Positions 1 to 7,839 of a stretch of DNA of 19,596 bases are shown in pieces (position 1 is the first letter of the stretch; each line of letters opens with the position of its first letter). Source of the stretch: Chitinophagaceae bacterium. GTDB taxonomy: Bacteria > Bacteroidota > Bacteroidia > Chitinophagales > Chitinophagaceae. The notes beneath the pieces were generated by a model. It worked only from the letters and a program-made list of their open reading frames with translations. It was not told where the DNA came from and searched no databases. The stretch covers positions 1 to 19,596 of the forward strand of contig JAJAZO010000273.1 of assembly GCA_026785745.1 (NCBI GenBank). Reading direction: 5' to 3'. The position numbers and the translations under genes were made by a program.

Positions 1-588
1 CAAGTAAACCTTATCGGCTCGTTCAGTGGATTAAACCCCAACCAGGTTAAAAAAATAACAGCTGAGATTATTTATTTCAACATTACTCAAACAAAAGATA
101 CCAACTGTGCTAAGTGTGTGTTCGACAGCAAGAACTATGGTAACTTCTATCCACCCGGCTCAGCGCTGCCGGGTTATACTGCTCCGGTTTTTAATAAACC
201 TGACTATACACGGTTAGTAACATCGAACAGTACAATAATAAAAGATTGTGGAGGACTGCCACATGATGATGGCGGCGGTGTAGATAATGGTGGCGGAAAT
301 AACAATGGCCTTAATCCAAAAACCGGCCCTGTAAGACTTGACCCAACACCAGCCAGGCTATCTACAAATATGACGATTGAGCGGCAAAAGGTGGGTGTGC
401 CGGATAATAACAATCCTTTACCCGTACCGCAATTACCAAATTTTATTTTACCAATTGCAGTACCCGAAATGAACAGCCTTAGTTGCTGCGGCGATGTAAT
501 TAAAATATGTATAAGATATACTTACTATGATTTTTGCTGTCATGCCTGTGAGGTGATAAAGTGTTATGAAATAAAAAGAGAGAAATAA
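1..588 (+). CDS. Cysteine-rich secreted protein, 3' end only (5' end outside window)
   Basis: Frame 1 is open from the first base to the TAA at 586-588, so this is the last 195 codons of a longer gene. A GTG at 118 could be mistaken for a start, but the frame upstream of it is open and aligns with the neighbouring gene. The C-terminus carries the motif SCCxDxIx2C followed by Yx3Dx2Cx2Cx4CY. The same motif, without gaps, occurs near residue 880 of the next gene, and the region around base 60-150 also aligns (KKITAEI.. against KKASVSL..). A Gly/Asp-rich linker (DDGGG, then NGGGNNN) sits at about 265-310, and a related KDCGG-DDGGG linker occurs in the neighbour. I infer an exported, disulfide-bonded, probably cell-surface protein, paralogous in part to the next gene. 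The function is not recognised, and the N-terminus with any signal peptide cannot be seen. Confidence 0.75.
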   Translation, partial: QVNLIGSFSGLNPNQVKKITAEIIYFNITQTKDTNCAKCVFDSKNYGNFYPPGSALPGYTAPVFNKPDYTRLVTSNSTIIKDCGGLPHDDGGGVDNGGGNNNGLNPKTGPVRLDPTPARLSTNMTIERQKVGVPDNNNPLPVPQLPNFILPIAVPEMNSLSCCGDVIKICIRYTYYDFCCHACEVIKCYEIKREK

Positions 589-623
589 AACCAGCAAAAT
601 CGTAAAAAACTAAAACTTGTTTT

Positions 624-3600
624 ATGAAAAAATTTCTTCAACATATATTAATCGCTTCGGTACTGGTGTTTTCTGCATCGGTGGCCAACAGCCAGCAAGT
701 GGGATTAACATTGGCACCGCAGGGCACACAGCCTTATACGGCCGGGGTCAGCTTTCAGGTATATGCTAATTATAACTACAGCAACATCACCGGTAATGTG
801 GTAATAGAAATAACCTATAACCCAACCATCATTTCCTTCTGCGGCAGTCCGTCGTTTCCTTATTCACCTGTATCAAGTGTGGTGAATGCTACAACGACAA
901 AGATTACTTACACTTTTCCATCGGTGGGCGGAAATAACCAGACAGGAGTGATCATGTTATGCTTTTCTTATTTATGCCCTTCTACCTGTTTTGGAAATAA
1001 CATTCCCACAACACTTAATGGAACTATCAGTGCCCCATCCAATGCCCTGACCACCAATGCCACACCAGTAACTATACTCGGCAAAGTATTAAACACCTGG
1101 ACCGGCATGCATGTATTCTCCAGCTTTATACAAAGTTCTTACGAGGTTACTTTCTTAGTAACCGTACAGGGAGGAAACTGTTTTACCATTACTAATCCTG
1201 TATTTACTGTTACTCCTTCTATCGGCACATTAGTAAGTGTAACCAATGGATTGGTTAGCGGAAGTACATTTACACCAACCAACACTACCAACTTTAACCC
1301 CTGGGGTTATTACATGTATTATTATACGATCAAGCTTCCCTGTAACTACACCGGAACCGTTACCTCCAATATTGTTTTAAAAGGAACGAACTGCGGTAAT
1401 GCCAATCAAACCATCATTACTTACCCGGCGGCTTCTTATACATTGCCTGCGGTTATTCCATCCAATCCATCTGCTACACTAAACGTTGTAGCTACGAATA
1501 CTTATTTCAGAACAGACGTAACTAATAACGGTAATACTCCGCTAAACCTTACGCTGACTAATAATATTCCCAACATAAAAACAACCGGTACTAACCAAAA
1601 TACCAGTCAACCATCTGTTACTTCTACTATTAATTATTTTGATTGCAGCCTTTCACCTGCAGGATCGTCGGGTACATTGACCGGAACGATAGCCGGACCG
1701 GCAATTACCGTTAACTACCTTAAGAAAGCAGTAGCCAATATTACTAACCTGCTTCCGGGTCATTCCATTAGTCATTATTACTGGTACAACCTTACCAACT
1801 CTTGCGTTGGTGTTCCTAATCAGGCCAACTACCAGATGACAACGAACATGACTTACAGTTGTACTACCGCTGGTCTCAGCCAGGTATGCTATAATTGCGG
1901 TTCCGGAATAGGAAATGTGAATGATACCGCTGTGTATGTTCAGCAGCCCATCATTAATTGTAACTGGCAAAATTCACCAGCCGGTTGTTTGAAACCCGGT
2001 GACACCGCCACACTTTGTTTATCATTCCGCAATGATGGCTCTGCTCCCCTAACAGGAGGAGTTGTCAATTTTGCGCTGCAAAACTTTTTAACTTATCTGC
2101 CGGGCAATGATGTGTATACCGGCTTTAGCCCAAACCCAACTTATCAACCAACTACAACCATAAAATGGACCCTTCCAACCATTCCTGTTGGAGCTACTAA
2201 TTATACTATTTGTTTTAAAGTAAAGGTGAATGCAAATGCACCTTATGGAAGCTATCCAATGAATTATTCGGTGACGGGGAATAATTATTCGCAACAGATG
2301 TATTGCAACCAGACCGTAACCATTTGTGCCTTACCAAAAGCCGAAGTAGAAAAACTAGTGAAAGGGGATAAGGATAATGTGTTTGGCACAAGCGGTAATG
2401 GTACACCCGGGTCCATCGCCACTTATCAGATAACTGTAAAAAATACAGGTAATACCACTATCGGTAATGTAGTGTTGATAGACCGCTTTCCGTTTGTCGG
2501 CGATCAAACCATTATGACCTGTGCGGCCCGCAACAGCCAGTTTCAATTATTCCCGTCGGGAACATTTACTGTTCCGGGAGCAACTGTACAATATTCACCA
2601 TCCCCGAATCATAAAACAGGATGGCCGACCACTCCGGCAGTGTGTAACCTGCCTGCCAACACCTGGAGCAATAGTTTTTCACCAAACAATGCAAAAATTT
2701 CATTGACAGCCAATATTGCACCGGGCAACTCATTCACATTTACCATCCCTGTTGTTGTTCCTGCAAATGCTGTGGTGGGTAAACTTGCCTGCAATACTGT
2801 TGGTATGATTTGCGATCTGATTGACAATGCCAACAATGCTTCGCAAATGAATCCGGTTGAAAGCAATTCGGTTTGTTTGGAAGTAATTGAAAAAGACTGG
2901 CCACCATCATCAGGTTGTTGCCGGGATTTTCTAAAGAAAATATCATTTCAACAAAACGTAGCCAATAATATACTTTCTGTAAATACAACGATGACAGTTG
3001 GTCCGGCCAAACTAAAGAAAGCATCTGTTTCGCTGGTTGATTTTCATGTGCTTCATGCAAAAGATTGTGATATCTGTTTGAAAGATCCGAAGAACATGGG
3101 CAATATTACCAATCCATCCGGTGGTGCATTAAGCTGGAGCCATCAACCGGCCAATGTACCATGGAGCCATATGGTTGAATGGAAAGATAGCCTTGGTGCA
3201 AGTTGGGCTAATGGAATACCATTGAATTTCCAGATTCCTTTGCCACCGAAGAGTCCTATCTCCTGTTGCTGCGATACGATCTTATATTGTTTGAAATATT
3301 CATTTACCGATACGGCCTGTGTTACCTGCGATACGGTTATCTGCTACAAAGCTTACAATGGAAAAGATTGTGGTGGTAATGATGATGGTGGCGGACATGG
3401 AGATCCGGAATGTAATTGCCAATGGAATCCTAAGTTCAATTATGAAGGAGCACCACAAGGTGGTAAAGCTGTAAGCTGTGGTGGAACTATTACTCTGTTC
3501 ACAGGAAATGTACCGGTAACATTCAACCCCGGCTTTCAATGTGTTCCGGCAGGACAAAACTGCCAACCAGCAGGATTAACGGTGAAATTGGTGAATAACA

Positions 3601-3740
3601 ACACCGGTGCCACCACCACATTGACGGGACCCAATTACAGTTATACTTTCTTAACGCCGGGAACTACTTATAGCTATAACCTTTCCGGCACCTGCAGCGG
3701 TAAGCAATGTGATTGTAAAATAACTGTGATTATTCCCTGA
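624..3740 (+). CDS. Large secreted protein with DUF11-like domains and cysteine-rich C-terminal modules
   Basis: 1038 residues. A signal peptide is clear (MKKFLQHILIASVLVF..., cleavage probably after residue 23-24). The body is Thr/Asn/Gly-rich beta-sandwich sequence. Residues about 25-150 look like an adhesin/cohesin-type fold. Residues about 465-570 and 571-750 look like DUF11-type repeats (for example PGSIATYQITVKNTGNTTIG, typical of that family). Residues about 754-913 are a cysteine-rich module ending in the same motif as the preceding gene (SCCxDxIx2C, then Yx3Dx2Cx2Cx4CY). A KDCGG-DDGGG linker at about 914 leads into a last cysteine-rich module (about 930-1038) that opens with CNC and ends in CDCKITVIIP. 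I see no type IX C-terminal sorting signal. The gene starts 35 bases after the preceding stop, within one operon. I infer an extracellular or outer-membrane-attached structural or adhesive protein; no enzymatic motif was seen. Confidence 0.8.
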   Translation: MKKFLQHILIASVLVFSASVANSQQVGLTLAPQGTQPYTAGVSFQVYANYNYSNITGNVVIEITYNPTIISFCGSPSFPYSPVSSVVNATTTKITYTFPSVGGNNQTGVIMLCFSYLCPSTCFGNNIPTTLNGTISAPSNALTTNATPVTILGKVLNTWTGMHVFSSFIQSSYEVTFLVTVQGGNCFTITNPVFTVTPSIGTLVSVTNGLVSGSTFTPTNTTNFNPWGYYMYYYTIKLPCNYTGTVTSNIVLKGTNCGNANQTIITYPAASYTLPAVIPSNPSATLNVVATNTYFRTDVTNNGNTPLNLTLTNNIPNIKTTGTNQNTSQPSVTSTINYFDCSLSPAGSSGTLTGTIAGPAITVNYLKKAVANITNLLPGHSISHYYWYNLTNSCVGVPNQANYQMTTNMTYSCTTAGLSQVCYNCGSGIGNVNDTAVYVQQPIINCNWQNSPAGCLKPGDTATLCLSFRNDGSAPLTGGVVNFALQNFLTYLPGNDVYTGFSPNPTYQPTTTIKWTLPTIPVGATNYTICFKVKVNANAPYGSYPMNYSVTGNNYSQQMYCNQTVTICALPKAEVEKLVKGDKDNVFGTSGNGTPGSIATYQITVKNTGNTTIGNVVLIDRFPFVGDQTIMTCAARNSQFQLFPSGTFTVPGATVQYSPSPNHKTGWPTTPAVCNLPANTWSNSFSPNNAKISLTANIAPGNSFTFTIPVVVPANAVVGKLACNTVGMICDLIDNANNASQMNPVESNSVCLEVIEKDWPPSSGCCRDFLKKISFQQNVANNILSVNTTMTVGPAKLKKASVSLVDFHVLHAKDCDICLKDPKNMGNITNPSGGALSWSHQPANVPWSHMVEWKDSLGASWANGIPLNFQIPLPPKSPISCCCDTILYCLKYSFTDTACVTCDTVICYKAYNGKDCGGNDDGGGHGDPECNCQWNPKFNYEGAPQGGKAVSCGGTITLFTGNVPVTFNPGFQCVPAGQNCQPAGLTVKLVNNNTGATTTLTGPNYSYTFLTPGTTYSYNLSGTCSGKQCDCKITVIIP

Positions 3741-3757
3741 CCATTAAACAAACTGCG

Positions 3758-5494
3758 ATGAAGAATAAAACAATATTGATAACAACGCTGGCTGTGATGG
3801 TTTGCACTGATATTGTGGCGCAGGAAACGGCTACTAAAAAACCTCCCTTCAGTATCAGCGGCACAGCCGGAGTAAGCTATGAATATTATGGGCTTAGTAA
3901 AAAACCCAAAGGCTGGACAGGATTTTCTCCCCGCAAACCCTGGAACCAGGTGCGATTTAATTTTTCACCACAAATGCAATTTGGGAAAAACTTCTCCTTG
4001 CCGTTCAATTTCAACTTTGCGATGAAGCCCACCAACTATGCGGGGCCTTACAGCGGTATCACCAAACAAAGTTTTGGGCAGTTCATCACCAATCCGATGA
4101 ACAGTTTTGGATTAAACCCCAAATACAAATGGGCAGAACTGCAATTGGGCACACAGTATTTAAATTATTCTGAATTGAGCACTGGTGATATCGGAGTGTT
4201 TGGTGCCGGATTTGATCTTAGGCCGGGAACGTATAGCATTAAATTTTTTACGGGTCTATCCCAGCAGGGTGTTAACTTCTTTACAGGCCCTCCTGCCACA
4301 AACGGAGCTTATAAAAGGAGCAACTGGATGTTTTCACTGGGCAAAGCAAAGGAAGAAAAGTATGAAGTGGCTATCAATTTCGTAAAAGCAAAAGACGACA
4401 GCACTTCTGCATCACCACCACCGCTGTTGATAAAACCGCAGGAAGGTTTTACGATGAGCCTGGTGAGCAAAGTCTTTTTTAATAAAGGATGGTATGTGAA
4501 AATGGAGGGGGCACAATCTATTTATACTAAAAACCTGTTATTGCCGCTTGATGTTACCAAAGCTTCTTTCAAACCATTTATTGAGGCACATACTTCTACG
4601 GTTAAAGATTTTGCCGGTGACGCTGCTATTGGTAAGAAAGGAAAAAATTTAGACATTGGTTTAAAACTAAAATACATCGGTGCAGGTTTTCAAACACCCG
4701 GCTATCTTTTTATGCTGCCCGACCGGTTTGATTATACGCTCAACACAAGATTTAATGCCTGGAAAAATAAAACAGGTGGTTATAAAATGAACGTAGTAGC
4801 CAGTGCGGGGCAGCGGGTTAATAATGTGAGTAATACTACACTTAAGGCAAAACAGTTTATTGGTAACCTGAATTGGTTCACCCAGTTTAATGATCACCTT
4901 AGTTTGAATGTAAGTTTCAACAATTTTGGTTTTCAGGCACCGGGTGGCATCAACCCTTATGGCATCAAAAATGTGAGCAATGATTTTGGTGTGAACCCAA
5001 CGTACACCTGGGGAAATGATAAAGTGATTCATTTATTGAGTCTGAATTATAATTACAGCAAGTATGATGAACGGGATGTGATCACTGGCCTTGTAACATC
5101 TAACAATACACATACTGCGTTGCTGACATATGTACCCACCTTTTTAACCAAAGACCTGTCGCCGGATTTCAGCCTGATGTATTTCCGAAACTCCATGCCG
5201 GGGTTTACATTAAAACTTATCACTTTCAGTGCAGGACTTGGTTGGTCTGCCGCAAAGAAAAAAATGAACTTCAGGGCACAGGCGCAATACAATTATTCAA
5301 AGACCAACAGCTTTAGCAACAACAATAATATAATAGCCTCTTTGAACAACGACTGGAAAGTATCGAAGAAGCTGACATGGACAACCTTTATCAGCACCAA
5401 TCAATTTAAATATGGCAATGAAATTGTTACAAACAATGCCCGGTATCTGGAAAGTAATATCCGCACAGGGTTTCAATACAAGTTTGGAAAATAA
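3758..5494 (+). CDS. Outer-membrane beta-barrel protein
   Basis: 578 residues. A signal peptide is visible (MKNKTILITTLAVMVC..., cleavage near AQ at 21-22). The rest is almost entirely alternating polar/aromatic amphipathic strands separated by short Gly/Asn turns, and the chain ends in a strand of the type ..RTGFQYKFGK, as expected for an outer-membrane barrel. The number of strand-like segments suggests a large barrel, roughly 20 strands, but I could not count them reliably. There is no TonB box or plug domain, so it is not a TonB-dependent receptor. It lies 17 bases after the large DUF11-like gene and 12 bases before the TANFOR-like gene. By position it could be the outer-membrane anchor or secretion pore for its cysteine-rich neighbours; that role is inferred. 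No specific family was recognised. Confidence 0.75.
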   Translation: MKNKTILITTLAVMVCTDIVAQETATKKPPFSISGTAGVSYEYYGLSKKPKGWTGFSPRKPWNQVRFNFSPQMQFGKNFSLPFNFNFAMKPTNYAGPYSGITKQSFGQFITNPMNSFGLNPKYKWAELQLGTQYLNYSELSTGDIGVFGAGFDLRPGTYSIKFFTGLSQQGVNFFTGPPATNGAYKRSNWMFSLGKAKEEKYEVAINFVKAKDDSTSASPPPLLIKPQEGFTMSLVSKVFFNKGWYVKMEGAQSIYTKNLLLPLDVTKASFKPFIEAHTSTVKDFAGDAAIGKKGKNLDIGLKLKYIGAGFQTPGYLFMLPDRFDYTLNTRFNAWKNKTGGYKMNVVASAGQRVNNVSNTTLKAKQFIGNLNWFTQFNDHLSLNVSFNNFGFQAPGGINPYGIKNVSNDFGVNPTYTWGNDKVIHLLSLNYNYSKYDERDVITGLVTSNNTHTALLTYVPTFLTKDLSPDFSLMYFRNSMPGFTLKLITFSAGLGWSAAKKKMNFRAQAQYNYSKTNSFSNNNNIIASLNNDWKVSKKLTWTTFISTNQFKYGNEIVTNNARYLESNIRTGFQYKFGK

Positions 5495-5506
5495 AATAAT
5501 AAGCAC

Positions 5507-6481
5507 ATGAAAAAAATATTTTTAATAGCCGGCATTTGTTTTACCAGTCATGTTTGCCTGGCTCAACTAACTACTACCCTGGTGGTGGTGCCGCAACCTC
5601 CCGGTACATTAATAAATTGGGGTACTAAAGAACTGACTTATATTATCTCTAACCAGGCAGGCTCTGTCATCAGGAATTTTATAGTAAAGGCAGAATTAAA
5701 GGAATCAAACGGTACAGTGGTTGCAAAAACCAATCTTGCCAAAGCAAGAGTTAGAACTATCGGACCGGCTACTTTAATCCTCTATGCGGCAGATGTGATA
5801 CCATTAGAGGTCATGGTATTTACTGGTAGACATAAAACGTCATTAGAAAGAACTGGCAAACTGCCGGCCGGTAATTATGAACTGTGCCTGCAATTAGTAA
5901 CACCGATTGATTTTCTTCCTTTCAGCGAAGTACGCTGCCGGAATTTTACACTGGCTGCTTTTCAATTGCCCATACCCATGATGCCGGCTAATGAACAAGT
6001 GCTGGATGCAGAAAAAGCACAAACATCTGTTATGTTTAGATGGACACCGGTAGCACCAAGACCAAGTGAACTGGTAAAATATATTGTTACCGTTTTCGAA
6101 ATATTGGACAGGCAAACACCCATGCAGGCATTGCGCAGCAACCAACCCTTGTTGACAAAGGAAATTATTGGTACTACGCAATACATCTGGCAACCACAGT
6201 TATCTTTTGCTAAAACAAAAGTCTGGGCAGATGATATACAGGCCGATTCGCTGTACAGCAAAGAAGATAAAGCGGTGATGGATTCTGTTGATGTCACTAC
6301 GTTTATCTGGACTATTCAAACTGTTGACAGCAGGGGTGTTCCTTTTGGTGATGGCAATGTAAACAGTGACGGCATCAGCGAACCCAATGTATTTACAGTA
6401 ATAAAAGACCGGAGAAAAATAAAGACTGGCCCGCCGCTCCGTATTCTTTACCTGAATAGTATGAAGAACAGAAGAAACTGA
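5507..6481 (+). CDS. Secreted TANFOR-like domain protein
   Basis: 324 residues with a signal peptide (MKKIFLIAGICFTSHVCLAQ). Residues about 23-155 resemble the TANFOR domain of Bacteroidota secreted proteins: an opening VVVPQPPGTL.. strand, an N-terminal immunoglobulin-like fold, then the characteristic LPAGNYELCLQL and a second Cys in VRCRNFTL. From about residue 160 the phrase LPIPMMPANEQVL... followed by FRWTPV is typical of the fibronectin-like segment that usually follows TANFOR. Family members are often much longer; this one stops after one such segment with a basic tail. It is the last gene of the operon and is followed 22 bases later by a hairpin terminator. The family assignment is from memory of the pattern; the molecular role of TANFOR proteins is not established as far as I know. 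Confidence 0.62.
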   Translation: MKKIFLIAGICFTSHVCLAQLTTTLVVVPQPPGTLINWGTKELTYIISNQAGSVIRNFIVKAELKESNGTVVAKTNLAKARVRTIGPATLILYAADVIPLEVMVFTGRHKTSLERTGKLPAGNYELCLQLVTPIDFLPFSEVRCRNFTLAAFQLPIPMMPANEQVLDAEKAQTSVMFRWTPVAPRPSELVKYIVTVFEILDRQTPMQALRSNQPLLTKEIIGTTQYIWQPQLSFAKTKVWADDIQADSLYSKEDKAVMDSVDVTTFIWTIQTVDSRGVPFGDGNVNSDGISEPNVFTVIKDRRKIKTGPPLRILYLNSMKNRRN

Positions 6482-6502
6482 CCCGTTTTTAATCCGGGCA
6501 TT

Positions 6503-6533
6503 AAAAAGGGAGAGATTCGTTCTCTCTTTTTTA
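6503..6533 (+). terminator. Intrinsic terminator closing the secreted-protein operon
   Basis: The arm AAAAAGGGAGAGA (6503-6515) pairs with TCTCTCTTTTTT (6521-6532) around the loop TTCGT, with G-T pairs near the base, and runs into a T-rich tract. It lies 22 bases after the stop of the TANFOR-like gene and just before recX, so recX needs its own promoter. Confidence 0.8.
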
Positions 6534-6544
6534 TTTTTACAGGA

Positions 6545-7015
6545 ATGCTCTACAAAAAATACCTTACTAAAGAACAAGCCCTGCAAAAGCTAAAACACTA
6601 TTGTGCATACCAGGAACGTTGCCACAGCGAGGTGAAAGAAAAACTCTATAATCTCGGTGTATGGAAAAAAGAACATGACGAGATCATTGCTTCACTGATT
6701 GAAGAAAACTACCTGAATGAAGAACGATTTGCCGTTGCTTTTGCCGGCGGTCGCTTCCGGATAAAGCAATGGGGCCGAGTAAAAATTAAATATGAACTGA
6801 AACAAAAACAGGTAAGTGATTACAGCATTAAAAAAGCATTGAAGCAGATTGATGAAACCGATTATTTTAAAGTGCTGAACAAGCTGGCAAAAGAAAAATA
6901 TACTTCCTTGAAAAGCGAACAACACTTAATAAGAAAGAAGAAGACGATCAATTATTTGATTGGGAAAGGGTTTGAGATGGAGTTGGTGAGAGGGGCGGTG
7001 GGGAAGGGAGAATGA
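6545..7015 (+). CDS. recX: RecX family regulatory protein
   Basis: 156 residues, the normal length for RecX, which binds and modulates RecA filaments in the cytoplasm. The chain shows the repeated three-helix RecX pattern: an N-terminal block with the typical R.(Y)S..E...KL sequence (ERCHSEVKEKLYNLGV), then a block with YLNEERFAVAFAGGRFRIKQWGRVKIKYEL (given here only as its key residues: N..RFA..F...R...K.WG...I..EL), then a last helix ending GKGFEMELV. The ATG at 6545 follows CAGGA closely, and a TATTTTTA octamer (6532-6539) resembling the Bacteroidota -7 element ends 5 bases before it. recA is not in the window. The last few codons are unusually G-rich. Confidence 0.88.
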   Translation: MLYKKYLTKEQALQKLKHYCAYQERCHSEVKEKLYNLGVWKKEHDEIIASLIEENYLNEERFAVAFAGGRFRIKQWGRVKIKYELKQKQVSDYSIKKALKQIDETDYFKVLNKLAKEKYTSLKSEQHLIRKKKTINYLIGKGFEMELVRGAVGKGE

Positions 7016-7044
7016 ACATGGCTTTGAGCAGGTGGGAATTAGAG

Positions 7045-7097
7045 TTCTGTCAAACCTGCTTGAACAAAACCAACTATTGACAGCAGAATTTTTTATT
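7045..7097 (+). terminator. Possible weak terminator after recX
   Basis: TTCTGTCAA (7045-7053) can pair with TTGACAGCAGAA (7077-7088), with one bulged base and a long loop of about 23 bases, followed directly by a run of T with one A. The T run overlaps the 3' end of the opposing DinB-like gene. The long loop makes it a weak candidate. Confidence 0.35.
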
Positions 7098-7563
7098 TGT
7101 CTGTTAATAATAGTTTCTTAATCAAAACTATCTGACCTAAATGATAATAGCTATGTTCAATCATTGCTTCAACATTACGCTGATAAGTTCCGTATTTTTC
7201 GTCAACAAAAACTTGTTTTAACTTTTCATCAGGCATTTGTTCAACCAATAAAGCAAATTCTTCAGTATCATGCCAAAACCGATTTAGAAAAGATTCCCAT
7301 TCGTTTTGAGAATTAATAATCGGGAAGTCAAAACTATATTTATCTTTTATTTCAAGTGTGCCACCTTTAAAAACATTGTTTATTCCGTTTATATAATAAT
7401 GAATATGCTGAGCTAAAATTGCGATAGAGTTCAACAAATTGATTTTAGTTGTGGCGACTTCCCAATTTAAACTAATCAGTTGCTCTTTATAATTTGTATT
7501 AGCAATCCAGATTCCGTTCAGAATAACTTCTCTAAAACGCTTTGCTATCTGGTATGTTTCCAT
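7093..7563 (-). CDS. DinB-like (four-helix-bundle) family protein
   Basis: 156 residues, the usual length for DinB/YfiT-like putative metal-dependent proteins; the activity of most members is unknown. Candidate metal ligands sit where expected for the family: a His in AQHIHYY (His53 or His55), and His137 and His141 in EHSYYHLGQI. Helical, Trp-containing segments between them fit the fold. The gene is visibly more AT-rich, with more AAT/AAA/ATT codons, than its neighbours. It stands alone on the - strand between two + strand genes and abuts a truncated + strand coding remnant. I infer recent acquisition or an insertion/replacement event. The start at 7563 (ATGGAAACA) fits the family N-terminus. 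Confidence 0.72.
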   Translation of the reverse strand: METYQIAKRFREVILNGIWIANTNYKEQLISLNWEVATTKINLLNSIAILAQHIHYYINGINNVFKGGTLEIKDKYSFDFPIINSQNEWESFLNRFWHDTEEFALLVEQMPDEKLKQVFVDEKYGTYQRNVEAMIEHSYYHLGQIVLIKKLLLTDK

Positions 7564-7575
7564 GTGTTTATATAA

Positions 7576-7728
7576 TCTCCGGGTTTATTTAATATTACTG
7601 GTAACTTAAAAATATGCGAATGGCTCAAACTTCAAGACTTTTCCTTAAAAAGCGGCCCTTTTACACCCATCAGTTTGTTTGATGCCAATGCACATGAAAT
7701 GTTACTGCGCTACAATATTTCAAAATAG
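7576..7728 (+). pseudogene. 3' stump of a lost + strand gene
   Basis: Between the DinB-like gene and the amidase, 50 codons are open from just after TAA (7573-7575) to TAG (7726-7728). They have no plausible start codon but read like normal protein (for example EWLKLQDFSL, then FTPISLFDANAHEMLLRYN). A textbook terminator follows 27 bases after the stop, as expected behind a real gene end. I infer that this is the C-terminal end of a gene whose 5' part was deleted, probably when the DinB-like gene arrived. The parent family was not recognised. Confidence 0.45.
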
Positions 7729-7754
7729 TTTGCATAAGAAAGGTTAATGGTTAT

Positions 7755-7785
7755 AGCAGTCTTCTATGGAAGGCTGCTTTTTTTT
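7755..7785 (+). terminator. Strong intrinsic terminator behind the gene stump
   Basis: AGCAGTCTTC (7755-7764) and GAAGGCTGCT (7769-7778) form a ten-pair stem with one G-T pair around the tetraloop TATG, followed by seven T. No intact + strand gene precedes it within 700 bases, so it most simply belonged to the lost gene ending at 7728. Confidence 0.85.
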
Positions 7786-7839
7786 ATTGTAAGCGGAAAC
7801 AATATAACTAATTTTATTGTATAAATTAAGAGCAAGAAC

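Noticed and set aside
118..588. A complete gene starting at the GTG at 118.
   Set aside because: The same frame is open back to base 1 and the upstream residues align with the neighbouring paralogous module, so this is the end of a longer gene.
4667..5032. A 121-codon open frame on the - strand inside the beta-barrel gene, and similar antisense frames within the DUF11-like, GT2 and GH3 genes.
   Set aside because: They lie wholly within strongly supported genes, and their translations have the composition of antisense frames with no recognisable domain.
7027..7060. An alternative stem AGCAGGT/ACCTGCT after recX that would compete with the 7045-7088 hairpin, resembling an attenuator.
   Set aside because: There is no T run after it and no regulated gene downstream on the + strand; two overlapping short stems are likely by chance.
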